Source: WLND01 sp040398845
Lineage (GTDB): Bacteria; Actinomycetota; Actinomycetes; S36-B12
Length of the DNA: 64,000 nt
Reading direction: 5' to 3'
NCBI GenBank assembly: GCA_040398845.1
Contig: JBBATH010000006.1
Coordinates: 62,001 to 126,000 of the forward strand
The notes beneath the pieces are model-generated. The model ran no database searches, was not told where the DNA came from, and saw only the letters and a program-made list of their open reading frames with translations. Of the stretch, positions 8,858 through 16,836 are shown piece by piece. The stretch's first letter is position 1. Every line of letters begins with the position of its first letter. The position numbers were made by a program, and so were the translations under genes.

Positions 8858-10180
8858 ATGTCTAGCCACCGTCTGCTCCCGATCGACCCGCAGACGGGCC
8901 GGGCCCGTGATCTGCGATCCCTCGCATCCCACGCCGCCGTCTTCGGTCCGCTTCCCATGCTGCCGTCCGCGGCGAACGGGCAACCGGGGGAACTCATCGA
9001 CGAGATTGCCGCGTCGGGCCTGCGCGGCCGCGGTGGCGGTTGGTTTCCGACAGCCCGCAAGATGCAGGCGGTCGTCGAGAGTGCGGCCGGCCGACGCCAA
9101 CGCTCCGCAGGTAGCCGACCGGTCGTCATCGCGAATGCGATGGAGGGCGAGCCGGCGAGCGGCAAGGACGCCGTCCTCCTCGCACACGTCCCGCACCTCG
9201 TCCTTGATGGCATTCAGGCAGCGGCGGCGACCGTCGGTGCGACGGATGCCTATCTCGCCGTGCACCGTGGCACCCCATCGATCGATGCCCTTGACCGCGC
9301 AATCGCCGAACGCCGATCCGATCCGGTCCGGGTTGAGCTCATCACGCCCCCGGCCCGCTACGTCGCGAGCGAGGAGAGCGCGCTTTCCCACTGGGCCGGC
9401 GATGACACCGCAACCCCCGTCTACGGAGATCGGCCATTCGAGCGCGGCATGAACGGCCGGCCAACGCTCGTTCAGAATGCTGAGACGCTGGCCCACCTCG
9501 GGCTTATCGCCCGCCACGGGGGAGCCTGGTTTGCGGAGGTCGGCGATGCTGAGGCGCCGGGCACTACCCTCGTCACGGTCGGCGGTCGGGTCCGCCAGCC
9601 AGGCGTCATCGAGGTCGCGACCGGCACTCCAGTCTCGGAACTCCTCGCCCGCTGCGGCTATGTGGACAACCCCGTCGAGGGGTTCCTCACCGGGGGCTAC
9701 GGCGGAGCCTGGGTCACAAGCGAGGCCCTGTGGTCGGCCGAGTGGGCCCCGGCTCAGGTACGAAACGCTGGCGGGGTCATCGGTGCCGGCATCCTGTGGG
9801 CCCTCGATGCCGGGATCTGCCCGCTCCATGAGATCGCCAGGGTCGCCACCTACATGGCCGGCGAGAGCGCAGGCCAGTGCGGACCCTGTCGATTCGGCCT
9901 GCCATCGGTCGCCGATGACCTGACCGACCTCGCGCACGCAACGTGCACGAAGGAGGACCTCGACCGAATCAATGCCAGGCTCGCCCTTGTGGTGAACCGC
10001 GGCGGATGCAAGCACCCAGACGGAACCGCACGCTTCATCGCGACCGGGCTCACAGTGTTCAGCGCCGAGGTGGCCGAACACCTTAGGGGTGGTTGCAGTG
10101 CGAGCCGTTCCGGCACGTCGCTGCCGATTCCCGAGGTCCGCAAGAGTCCGGTCAAGCGCGCAGGAAAGGACTTCCGATGA
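8858..10180 (+). CDS. NuoF-like NADH-binding flavoprotein (SLBB domain)
   Basis: A 440-aa stand-alone relative of the complex I 51-kDa subunit. 'LRGRGGGWFPTARK' binds FMN, 'ANAMEGEPASGKD' and 'YVASEESALSHW' belong to the NADH/FMN site, residues about 235-290 form the SLBB region, and 'GQCGPCRFGLPSV' plus 'NRGGCKHPDG' provide three of the cysteines that hold the 4Fe-4S cluster (the usual first Cys of SxxCGxCxPCR is absent). No other nuo genes are present. It overlaps a ferredoxin gene by 4 bases and is followed by ApbE and a ferric-reductase-like membrane protein, so it probably feeds NADH electrons to that chain. Confidence 0.85.
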   Translation: MSSHRLLPIDPQTGRARDLRSLASHAAVFGPLPMLPSAANGQPGELIDEIAASGLRGRGGGWFPTARKMQAVVESAAGRRQRSAGSRPVVIANAMEGEPASGKDAVLLAHVPHLVLDGIQAAAATVGATDAYLAVHRGTPSIDALDRAIAERRSDPVRVELITPPARYVASEESALSHWAGDDTATPVYGDRPFERGMNGRPTLVQNAETLAHLGLIARHGGAWFAEVGDAEAPGTTLVTVGGRVRQPGVIEVATGTPVSELLARCGYVDNPVEGFLTGGYGGAWVTSEALWSAEWAPAQVRNAGGVIGAGILWALDAGICPLHEIARVATYMAGESAGQCGPCRFGLPSVADDLTDLAHATCTKEDLDRINARLALVVNRGGCKHPDGTARFIATGLTVFSAEVAEHLRGGCSASRSGTSLPIPEVRKSPVKRAGKDFR

Positions 10181-10404
10181 GCAAGCATGTGCGACGCCAA
10201 CTGCACCTCGACCCAACCCTGTGCGACGCTCATGGGTTCTGCGCCGAACTCCTGCCCGAGCTCATTGACCTCGATGAGTGGGGCTACCCGGTCTTCATCG
10301 CAGGTGGACTCGTCACCGACGTGCCGGAGGACTTGATCGGCGAGGCGAAACGCGCAGTCTCCACCTGCCCAGCGGGCGCTCTGCGGCTGACGAAGCACGA
10401 ATAG
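10177..10404 (+). CDS. Single-cluster ferredoxin
   Basis: A 75-aa ferredoxin. The ATG at 10177 overlaps the stop of the NuoF-like gene (ATGA). The cluster motif is 'CDAHGFC' (residues about 15-21) plus a distal 'CPAGAL'; the pattern C-x5-C...C-P, with His where a 4Fe-4S protein would have its second Cys, suggests a 3Fe-4S or atypical 4Fe-4S cluster of the type that serves actinobacterial oxidoreductases. It is the likely electron acceptor of the upstream flavoprotein. Confidence 0.88.
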   Translation: MSKHVRRQLHLDPTLCDAHGFCAELLPELIDLDEWGYPVFIAGGLVTDVPEDLIGEAKRAVSTCPAGALRLTKHE

Positions 10405-10526
10405 ATCTCTGCGCAGTCCTTGCCTTTCTTTTACCTTTCCTTGTCAGATCCTTGGCGGCATGTTCCTTAACCTTTTGGAGTAGGAAAGAAACGTTAGGGA
10501 TCACGAAAAAATAGGGAGAACAAGCC

Positions 10527-10985
10527 ATGAAGACGAAGACCAATGCGAAGCGACGGCCCAGCAGGCGATCCAACTCGACCGCAAGCAAGATCATGTCGGC
10601 AGGACTCGCCACTGCGACCTGCGTCGGGCTTGTCGGTGTGATCGGTGTTCGCACAGCGCAGGACAGCGCCGCCGCCGATTCGAGCTCGGCAACCGAAGCG
10701 CAGGCAAGTGCAGTCGCGGCTGCCACGTCAACCGATGGCTACACGCAGGCGGAGCTGGATGCCTATGCCGCGCAACTCGCGGCCGAAGCCCAGCGCCTCA
10801 CCGACTACCGCGCCCAGCTCGCTGACGCCGCGCTGACGCTGCAGGTGTCCGCGGGCGGCAACGTGAGCGTTACGCAGCCCATTCCTTCGGTGAGCAAGCC
10901 TTCGGTGAGCAAGCCTTCGGTGAGTAAGCCGGCTGCCCAAGCCGCTCCTAAGCCGCAGCCTCAGTCGACCACGAAGAGCAGCTGA
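10527..10985 (+). CDS. Small exported repeat-containing protein, function unknown
   Basis: A 152-aa protein with a basic N-terminus (KTKTNAKRRPSRR), one hydrophobic segment at about residues 25-45 that acts as signal peptide or anchor, an Ala/Ser-rich stretch, a short helical/coiled-coil part 'YTQAELDAYAAQLAAEAQRL', and a low-complexity C-terminus with three copies of PSVSK followed by Pro/Gln/Lys-rich sequence. It has a good ribosome site (AGGGAG 8 bases upstream). It lies 3 bases before apbE, in the position often held by an FMN-binding acceptor protein, but no FMN-binding domain or flavinylation motif is visible. Confidence 0.75.
   Translation: MKTKTNAKRRPSRRSNSTASKIMSAGLATATCVGLVGVIGVRTAQDSAAADSSSATEAQASAVAAATSTDGYTQAELDAYAAQLAAEAQRLTDYRAQLADAALTLQVSAGGNVSVTQPIPSVSKPSVSKPSVSKPAAQAAPKPQPQSTTKSS
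10888..10932 (+). repeat. 15-bp tandem repeat inside the small exported protein gene
   Basis: Three copies of a 15-bp unit reading approximately CCTTCGGTGAGCAAG encode PSVSK-PSVSK-PSVSK. The copies are almost identical at DNA level (the last has T for C in AGTAAG), so the array is recent and its copy number may vary among strains. Confidence 0.75.
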
Positions 10986-10988
10986 GCG

Positions 10989-11942
10989 ATGTCCGCCGTC
11001 ATCCGGAACCTGCGAGCGATGGGCACCGACTGCTCGGTGATCTGCTACGCGCCGGCTGACTCCGGGCAGCTCCTCGCTGACGCCGCCGAGGCGCGGATCG
11101 AACTGCTCGAGGACTGCTGGTCTCGGTTCCGCTCCGGGAGTGAGCTCAATCGGCTCAATCACCGGGCCGGAACCGGGCCGGTGCAGTGCTCCGCGGACCT
11201 CGTCCGCCTTGTGCAGGCCATGAGGGCGGCATGGGAGATGACCGGTGGACTCTTCGACCCGACGATCCTCCCCTCGATCAAGGCTGCCGGCTATGACGCC
11301 GACTTCGCCACCGTCATCGCCCGGGGGGCGATCGCCGCATCGAGCGGATCATTGGTCGTTGATCCCTCCCCCGGCATGGAGCGGGTGATCGTCGATGAGG
11401 TGCTCGGCACGGTCGACCTGCCGGCCGGACTCGGCATCGACCCCGGTGCGATCGGCAAGGGCCTTGCGGCAGACATCATTGTTGACGAACTGATGGGCGC
11501 GGGCGCTGATGGCGTGCTTGTCAACCTCGGCGGCGACATCGTCTTCGCGGGCACCCCCGGCGACGACCCCGCATGGATCCTCGGGATCGAGGACGAGCGC
11601 GTGGCCATCGACCACCCCGACCGCGTGATCCGTCACCTGGAGTTCGAACCCGGGATCGCCCGTAGCGCCGTGGCGACGTCAACCACCCTCAAGCGCGTCT
11701 GGGGTAACGGCCGCCACCACCTCATCGACCCTCGCACGGGTGACATTGCCCGCGGCGACCTCGTGCAGGCGACCGTGGTCGCTGACATGGGCTGGCGGGC
11801 CGAGGCCGCAGCTACCGCAGCTCTGCTCATGGGAGCCGGTCGTGCGCCTCAATGGCTAAGCGACCATGATCTTGTCTCAGTCCTGCTCACCAGCGAGCAA
11901 ATACTCACAGACGACACGCGCATAGGAGCCCCCAGTGACTGA
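10989..11942 (+). CDS. apbE: FAD:protein FMN transferase
   Basis: A 317-aa ApbE-family enzyme that attaches FMN from FAD to Thr/Ser of acceptor proteins, normally outside the membrane. Hallmarks are 'MGTDCSVICY' near the N-terminus, 'ELNRLNHRAG', 'GGLFDPTILPSIKAAGYD', 'GLGIDPGAIGKGLAADIIVDEL', 'GVLVNLGGDIVFAG' and the C-terminal 'HHLIDPRTGDIARGDLVQATVVADMG'. No obvious signal peptide or lipobox is seen. It overlaps the ferric-reductase-like gene by 8 bases, so the two are coupled. No clear flavinylation target is encoded in the window. Confidence 0.92.
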   Translation: MSAVIRNLRAMGTDCSVICYAPADSGQLLADAAEARIELLEDCWSRFRSGSELNRLNHRAGTGPVQCSADLVRLVQAMRAAWEMTGGLFDPTILPSIKAAGYDADFATVIARGAIAASSGSLVVDPSPGMERVIVDEVLGTVDLPAGLGIDPGAIGKGLAADIIVDELMGAGADGVLVNLGGDIVFAGTPGDDPAWILGIEDERVAIDHPDRVIRHLEFEPGIARSAVATSTTLKRVWGNGRHHLIDPRTGDIARGDLVQATVVADMGWRAEAAATAALLMGAGRAPQWLSDHDLVSVLLTSEQILTDDTRIGAPSD

Positions 11943-12498
11943 GATTCCGTGGACTTGGTTCGCGATTCGTGCGAGCGGTATCACCGCGTGGGGCCTCCTT
12001 ACCGCGGTCGTGCTGTGGGGGATTCTGCTGCGCACGAGGCTGCTTGGCCGCCTCGCCTCACCGATGCGCCTGCTCGACCTGCACCGCTGGCTCGGCGCCA
12101 CCGCCCTCGCATTCCTGCTCATCCATATGATCCTGCTCCTCGTCGACCCGGCCGTGAAGTTCACCGTGGCTCAACTCCTCATTCCGGGCCTCGCACCATG
12201 GCAGCCACTCGCCGTGTCCCTCGGAATCATCGCCTTTTGGCTCCTCATACCCGTCTCGATCATGGGCCGCTTGCGTCCCCGCCTGGGGAAGGTCGGCAAC
12301 ACTTGGTTCAAGCAGAGCCATCTCATGGCCTACGCCGCGTGGCCTCTCGCGACCGCCCACTACGTGCTCGCCGGCACCGATGCGCTTTCTGAGTGGTCCA
12401 TCGCGCTGATTATCGCGGGGTCCGCACTGCTCGTGTTCGGGCTCCTCGCACGAGGGTTTGTGCCGGCGCCGGCGCCGGCTCGCCCTGTCCGCAGTTAG
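11935..12498 (+). CDS. Ferric-reductase-like heme membrane protein
   Basis: A 187-aa polytopic protein of the ferric reductase-like transmembrane family, with about five helices. Four histidines in helices ('LDLHRWLG', 'LLIHMI', 'KQSHLMAY', 'ATAHYVL') are placed as axial ligands for two b-type hemes. It lacks a fused flavin/NAD domain, so electrons must come from partners, most simply the NuoF-like protein and ferredoxin upstream. The GTG start at 11935 overlaps the apbE stop. The C-terminus is short and Pro/Ala-rich. Confidence 0.82.
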   Translation: MTEIPWTWFAIRASGITAWGLLTAVVLWGILLRTRLLGRLASPMRLLDLHRWLGATALAFLLIHMILLLVDPAVKFTVAQLLIPGLAPWQPLAVSLGIIAFWLLIPVSIMGRLRPRLGKVGNTWFKQSHLMAYAAWPLATAHYVLAGTDALSEWSIALIIAGSALLVFGLLARGFVPAPAPARPVRS

Positions 12499-12549
12499 GG
12501 AAGCACTGATGTTCCTATCCATCCTCATCCCCCAGGTTTTCACCTGAGT

Positions 12550-12617
12550 CAGATGCACCCAGAATCCCGATGAGTTGTGCTCTCACGAGGGACTCCTCCG
12601 GATTCGGGGTGCATCTG
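12550..12617. repeat. imperfect inverted repeat (hairpin) in intergenic region
   Basis: Left arm 12550-12569 (CAGATGCACCCAGAATCCCG) pairs with right arm 12599-12617; 17-18 of about 19 positions match, separated by 29 bases. It lies between the convergent ferric-reductase-like gene and a small membrane ORF. It could be a terminator or a copy of a dispersed palindromic element. The rest of 12499-12697 holds no recognisable gene. Confidence 0.6.
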
Positions 12618-12697
12618 TCCGAAACGGCGCCCGCTCGACTCACCGCGCAAGTCCGGAGACATCCCGCGCGGCAAACAGCCTGATGATCAGCGCTTCC

Positions 12698-12790
12698 TTA
12701 GATGAACATCACCGCCATTGACACGAAGAGTCCGGTGGCTGTGACGGCAGCGACGACAACAACGAGGGTGCGCGATCGGAAGAAGGCCAT
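12698..12790 (-). CDS. putative 30-aa single-helix membrane peptide
   Basis: An ATG at 12790 opens 30 codons ending in TAA at 12698: a short basic start (MAFFRSR) followed by an almost wholly hydrophobic segment (TLVVVVAAVTATGLFVSMAV). A GAGG sequence sits 1 base before the start, which is close but usable. It lies 69 bases downstream of the MoeA-like gene on the same strand. Small membrane peptides of this kind are often real in actinobacteria, but no family is recognised. Confidence 0.4.
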   Translation of the reverse strand: MAFFRSRTLVVVVAAVTATGLFVSMAVMFI

Positions 12791-12858
12791 GCCTCACATT
12801 GTCGGGCAAGGGTGCACGAGACGTGCGTGCGGTCCCGAGACATGCTCGATCACCGATC

Positions 12859-14070
12859 TCACAGCATGATGACGGAGACGATGTCGCCCTTGATCCCGGT
12901 GCCAGGAGGCACGATCGCGATGGCGTCAGCATTTCCCCAGCCGATGAGTCCTGCCGGCCCGCTGTCGAGCATCGGTCTCGCGTGGAGTCCGTCGGCGCTG
13001 TCGTCGTCAAGCCGCACGGGAGCAAGGCGCGTGTCGTCGGCAAAGTCGGCCCGAGGCGCGTCATCGACGAGGACCGCGGTCGCGTATTCATCCCGGGGCA
13101 CTCCTCGCAGGGCGCGGATGATCGGGGAGACGAGCGTGACGAGCCCGGCGAGCGCCGACTGGGGAGTGCCCGGGAGCCCCACCACCAAGCGTCCGTCAGG
13201 AAGTCGGGCCAGGAGCATCTGTGCCCCGGGGGTGACGGCCACGCCATCGATGAGCCATCGGGCATCGAGGTCACGAAGCACATGCCTCACGCTGTTGTCG
13301 GAGTCAGGGGCGGTAGAACCAGTCGTGATGAGGACGTCGACATTGGCATCTTCGATCTCGGCCCGGATCACCTCATGGATGTCGGGCGCCCGAACTGCAG
13401 GGTTGGCCCTGGCTCCAAGCGCGGCGACGAAGGCCGGGACGCTGTCGCCGAGGGCGTCGCGCGCCCTGCCCTGACGGGAGCCACCCGAGGTGAGGAGCGA
13501 ACTGCCGAGCACGAGGGTGCCGACGATCGGGGGCCTCACGATGGGCACGTCGTCGTGGCCGGCTGCCGCCATCAGGGCAAGCACTGCGGCGGTGACGAGC
13601 CGGCCAGCCGGCAGGATCTGCGTGCCCTGCGGAGTGCGACTGCCCCGGAGCATCACTCCGTCGCCGAAGGCCGGCCGCACCCGCTCGTCTGCGAGGCCAG
13701 AGAGGATGTCGCGGCCAGTGACGGTGATGATGTTGCCCCGTCCCTGCTCGGAAACCGCCTGCTCGAGGGGCAGGACCGCATCTGCATGTTCGGGCATTGG
13801 CGTGCCCGCTCGCACCATGAAGCACTCGCCCGGAGCGAGGGTCTCCTCCGGGGTGCGACGCCAGGGACCTTGACCACACAGGGCGTAGCCGTTGACGGCG
13901 GCGATGTTCTCGGCCGGATCGTCGTCGAGCATGAGGATCGATGAGGCGAGCAGACTTCCGCTCGCCTCATCGAGCCTCGCACGCACCGCAGGCAGGGGCT
14001 GCGCGCACGTGCTCGCGATCTGGTGGGCGGCCGACCAAGGGAGCACGCCCTCAAGACCTACGGTGCTCAC
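12859..14070 (-). CDS. Divergent MoeA-like molybdopterin molybdenumtransferase
   Basis: A 403-aa protein with the MoeA domain order: N-terminal domain with 'AAVNGYALCG', a central domain with 'VRAGTPMPEHADAVLPLEQ' and 'LRGSRTPQGTQILPAG', a MoCF-type domain with 'VDVLITTGSTAPDSDNS', 'GVAVTPGAQMLLARLPDGR' and 'VVGLPGTPQSALAGL', and a C-terminal barrel. Against canonical MoeA the MDGYA motif reads VNGYA, the TSGGxSxG loop is replaced by TTGSTAPD, and PGNP(V/x)S reads PGTPQS. These positions contact the molybdopterin or molybdate, so activity may be altered or lost. No other molybdenum-cofactor gene is in the window. Confidence 0.82.
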   Translation of the reverse strand: MSTVGLEGVLPWSAAHQIASTCAQPLPAVRARLDEASGSLLASSILMLDDDPAENIAAVNGYALCGQGPWRRTPEETLAPGECFMVRAGTPMPEHADAVLPLEQAVSEQGRGNIITVTGRDILSGLADERVRPAFGDGVMLRGSRTPQGTQILPAGRLVTAAVLALMAAAGHDDVPIVRPPIVGTLVLGSSLLTSGGSRQGRARDALGDSVPAFVAALGARANPAVRAPDIHEVIRAEIEDANVDVLITTGSTAPDSDNSVRHVLRDLDARWLIDGVAVTPGAQMLLARLPDGRLVVGLPGTPQSALAGLVTLVSPIIRALRGVPRDEYATAVLVDDAPRADFADDTRLAPVRLDDDSADGLHARPMLDSGPAGLIGWGNADAIAIVPPGTGIKGDIVSVIML

Positions 14071-14135
14071 AGTGGGGTACCCCGCCTTCCGTGCCCGCCG
14101 CGCGCGCTGGCGATGGGAAGAAGAATACGCAGCGG

Positions 14136-14669
14136 CTAGTCGTCGTCCCCGTCATGGTCGCTTTCCTCGTATTCAGACCCTTCCTCTTCCTCGCCCTCTT
14201 CCTCGTCGTTGTAGGCGGGGGCAGGTGCGGCCGTCTGGGTCCAGTCATGGATGACGCCATCCGCCTGATCGACGTAGCCGGTCACGGTCGAGCCGTCGGC
14301 CCGTTTCACCGTCACGGCGTAGGACGGGAATTCGCCGCGGGTCGCCTTGGTCACGGAGACGAATGTCCCAGGAACCTCAGCGAGGACCAGACGCTTGGCG
14401 GTCGCCGCCGAGATAGTCGTCGCCGAGCTAGACGAGGAGGCCTCGGGAACGGTACTCGCGATGACAATTTCGGGCAGTGGTCCCGGCTCGAATATCGGAG
14501 CGGCGGCGGTGGCGCCGGCATTCGCGGCGGAGGCATCGACCACTAGGCTAAGCGCCTCTGGTTCGGCCACGGCCTGCGACGCGCTGAACACGGCGACACC
14601 TGCGGTGGCACCGGCGATGAGAATGCCGGCCGCCGCGGCTGCGACGCCGATTGATCCCTTGCGATTCAT
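14136..14669 (-). CDS. Exported PepSY-domain protein with acidic tail
   Basis: The ATG at 14669 gives 177 aa starting 'MNRKGSIGVAAAAAG', a signal peptide or N-terminal anchor. A PepSY-like domain covers about residues 88-145 ('LVLAEVPGTFVSVTKATRGE', 'YAVTVKRADGSTVTGYVD'). The last 25 residues are almost entirely Glu and Asp with one Tyr (for example 'EEEGEEEEGSEYEES'), a likely cation-binding tail. The gene is divergent from a two-component system, a common arrangement in which the PepSY protein is a target of the response regulator. Confidence 0.75.
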   Translation of the reverse strand: MNRKGSIGVAAAAAGILIAGATAGVAVFSASQAVAEPEALSLVVDASAANAGATAAAPIFEPGPLPEIVIASTVPEASSSSSATTISAATAKRLVLAEVPGTFVSVTKATRGEFPSYAVTVKRADGSTVTGYVDQADGVIHDWTQTAAPAPAYNDEEEGEEEEGSEYEESDHDGDDD

Positions 14670-14742
14670 AATGCTGCCTCCTGGCAATAGGTGAGTGTTG
14701 ATATCAAGGTACGGAGCCGGTGGACAATTTCGACCCAAGGCA

Positions 14743-14764
14743 GGGTTAAGTGCGGGTAAGGAAC
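14743..14764. promoter_or_regulatory. direct repeat resembling an OmpR-type regulator site
   Basis: GGGTTAAG at 14743 and GGGTAAGG at 14754 lie 11 bp apart in the divergent promoter between the PepSY gene and the response regulator gene. Head-to-tail half-sites one helical turn apart are the usual form of OmpR/PhoB-type binding sites. Confidence 0.4.
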
Positions 14765-14821
14765 GCTGGCCAAGCGAGCATCATTGAGGCGCTGATGCCG
14801 GAGCCGTGCAACGATGCCCAT

Positions 14822-15484
14822 ATGCGAGTACTCGTGGTGGAGGATGATCCCGCTGTTGCCGAGCCCTTGATCGAGGGCTTGCGCCGCAACGGATTCGAGA
14901 CCGAGCACGTGGTCTACGCCTCGCAGGTGGTGCCCGCGGTGATGTCGAGCTCCGGGGTCGATGTCGTCGTCCTCGACCTCGGTCTCCCTGATGGCGATGG
15001 CCTCGAGGTGCTTCGCGAGTTGCGTCGGACGTCCGATATCCCGGTGATTATCGCGACGGCGCGGGGCGATGAGACCGATCGCATCGTTGGCCTTGAACTC
15101 GGCGCTGACGACTATGTCGTGAAACCGTTCAGCGTGCGCGAGCTCGCCGCCCGAGTGAGGGCCGTCGGGCGCCGACGTCGGGTCGAGACGACGATTGAGT
15201 CGGGGCGCGTCGTGGTCGACCGGACGCGTCATATAGCACTCGTCGACGGGGCCGTTGTCGATCTCACAGCAAAGGAATTCGACCTGCTCGCCGTGCTCGC
15301 CGAGGAGCCGGGTCGAGCGGTGACCAGACAGGAGTTGTTCTCGCGGGTCTGGGACCCGGTGTGGATCGGCACCGGAAAGACGCTCGACGTCCATGTCGCG
15401 TCACTGCGAAAGAAGCTCGGCGATCCGGCCCTCGTTGAGACCGTCCGTGGGGTCGGCTATCGGCTGGCCGAGACGGGCCCATGA
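14822..15484 (+). CDS. OmpR-family response regulator
   Basis: The ATG at 14822 gives 220 aa starting 'MRVLVVEDDPAVAE', the usual receiver start; the frame stays open upstream but is not conserved. The phospho-acceptor is the Asp in 'VDVVVLDLGLPDGDG', the conserved Thr is in 'IIATARGDE' and Lys in 'DYVVKPFSV'. The C-terminal winged helix contains 'LTAKEFDLLAVLAEEPGRAV' and 'VHVASLRKKLGD'. It overlaps the histidine kinase gene by 4 bases (ATGA) and is divergent from the PepSY gene, its likely target. Confidence 0.92.
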   Translation: MRVLVVEDDPAVAEPLIEGLRRNGFETEHVVYASQVVPAVMSSSGVDVVVLDLGLPDGDGLEVLRELRRTSDIPVIIATARGDETDRIVGLELGADDYVVKPFSVRELAARVRAVGRRRRVETTIESGRVVVDRTRHIALVDGAVVDLTAKEFDLLAVLAEEPGRAVTRQELFSRVWDPVWIGTGKTLDVHVASLRKKLGDPALVETVRGVGYRLAETGP

Positions 15485-16827
15485 CCCGTCGTCTGGTCTT
15501 TGCAATGACGCTCGTGGCCGGACTCGTGGCGATGACGCTCGCCGTTCCCCTCGCATCGATTGCTGCGACGAATGTGCGCTCGGCATTCGTTTCGCAGTTG
15601 GCGATCGACGCCCTCGGCACCGCATCAGTCCTCTCATCCCAGCCCGTATCGGAGTGGAAAGCGACCATCGAGGCTGCGGCTGAGAGCACCGGGGCCCGCG
15701 TCATCGTCGTTGATGCCGGTCGCGGGCTCGTTGTCGACAGTGACGAGACAGCACTTGACCGCTCATTCGATCGTCCGGAGATCGATCGGGCGCTGCAGGG
15801 GAGCCTCAATTCCGATGTCCGCCCCTCCCAGACAATTGGGGCTGATCTTCGATTCGTGGCAGCCCCTGTCGTGCAGAGCATGGATGTCGTTGCTGCCGTG
15901 CGCTTTTCGCTTCCCGAGGACGAGGTGGATGCGCAGGTCGTCCGCACCCAGGCATGGCTCGCCGTGTTCGTCCTCGCCGTGATGGTCGCGGCCGGCCTGC
16001 TCGCGTGGCTCATCGCCCGATCGATTGCTGGGCCGCTTAACCGCTTGTCGAAGGTCGCCGCCGGCCTGCCCGAGAATCTCAAACTACGCGCCTCTGAGTC
16101 TGACGGCCCGGCTGAGGTCAGGTCGGTCGCTCGGGTGCTCAATGCCACCGCCGAGCGGCTTGCAGGGATTCTCAGCCGCACGGAGCGGGTCGCGGCCGAC
16201 GCCTCACATCATCTGCGAACCCCCCTCACCGGAGTCAGGCTGCGCCTCGAGGCAATCGAGGAGACGACATCCCAACCCGACGTACGCCGTCAGGCGATCG
16301 CAGCGACATCCGAGGTCGACCGCCTCACGCGTCGCATTGAGCAGGTGCTCGCCCTCGCACGCAGTGATGCGAATGCCGGGCTCATCGAGGCGACCGACGC
16401 ATCCGCCGTGGCGCAGGATCGAGTGGGGCATGCGCAAATCATTGCCGAAGAGGGGCGTCTGGCTCTTGACGCACGCTTCGAGGCCGGCGTGACGGTCATG
16501 TGCAGTGTCGGGACCTTCGCCCGGGTGCTCGACGAACTCCTCTCGAACGCATTCGCGTACGCGCGGTCGCGTGTTCGGGTCTCACTCACGCGCGGCAGCG
16601 AGTGGGTCACCTTGACCGTTGAAGACGATGGCCCCGGCATCGCCGACGAGGAACGCGATCTCGTCTTCGATCGGTTCGCCCGGGGCAGCGGATCGGTGCC
16701 CGGCGGATCGGGGCTTGGGCTTGCGCTCGTCCGGGAGGCGGCGCGGGGCGCAGGCGGTGACGCGATAGCCACCCGGTCGAACCTCGGCGGCCTGCGGGTC
16801 GACGTCACCTGGACGCCTGCCCAGTAG
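15481..16827 (+). CDS. Sensor histidine kinase
   Basis: A 448-aa membrane kinase. Two transmembrane segments (about residues 8-30 and 160-182) enclose an extracytoplasmic sensor of about 130 residues; a HAMP domain follows ('LIARSIAGPLNRLSKVAAGL'). The H-box is 'DASHHLRTPLTGVRLRLE', the N-box 'DELLSNAFAYA', the G1 box 'VEDDGPGIADEE' and the G2 box 'GGSGLGLALVREAA'. It is co-translated with the upstream response regulator. The signal sensed is unknown. Confidence 0.92.
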   Translation: MTRRLVFAMTLVAGLVAMTLAVPLASIAATNVRSAFVSQLAIDALGTASVLSSQPVSEWKATIEAAAESTGARVIVVDAGRGLVVDSDETALDRSFDRPEIDRALQGSLNSDVRPSQTIGADLRFVAAPVVQSMDVVAAVRFSLPEDEVDAQVVRTQAWLAVFVLAVMVAAGLLAWLIARSIAGPLNRLSKVAAGLPENLKLRASESDGPAEVRSVARVLNATAERLAGILSRTERVAADASHHLRTPLTGVRLRLEAIEETTSQPDVRRQAIAATSEVDRLTRRIEQVLALARSDANAGLIEATDASAVAQDRVGHAQIIAEEGRLALDARFEAGVTVMCSVGTFARVLDELLSNAFAYARSRVRVSLTRGSEWVTLTVEDDGPGIADEERDLVFDRFARGSGSVPGGSGLGLALVREAARGAGGDAIATRSNLGGLRVDVTWTPAQ

Positions 16828-16836
16828 CCTGTCAGC

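Noticed and set aside
8798..10216. 472-codon open frame on the minus strand
   Set aside because: It lies opposite the NuoF-like gene, shows no family resemblance and has the composition of an antisense shadow in GC-rich DNA.
12799..13944. 381-codon open frame on the plus strand
   Set aside because: Shadow of the MoeA-like gene; residue composition is rich in Arg, Gly and His as expected for antisense reading.
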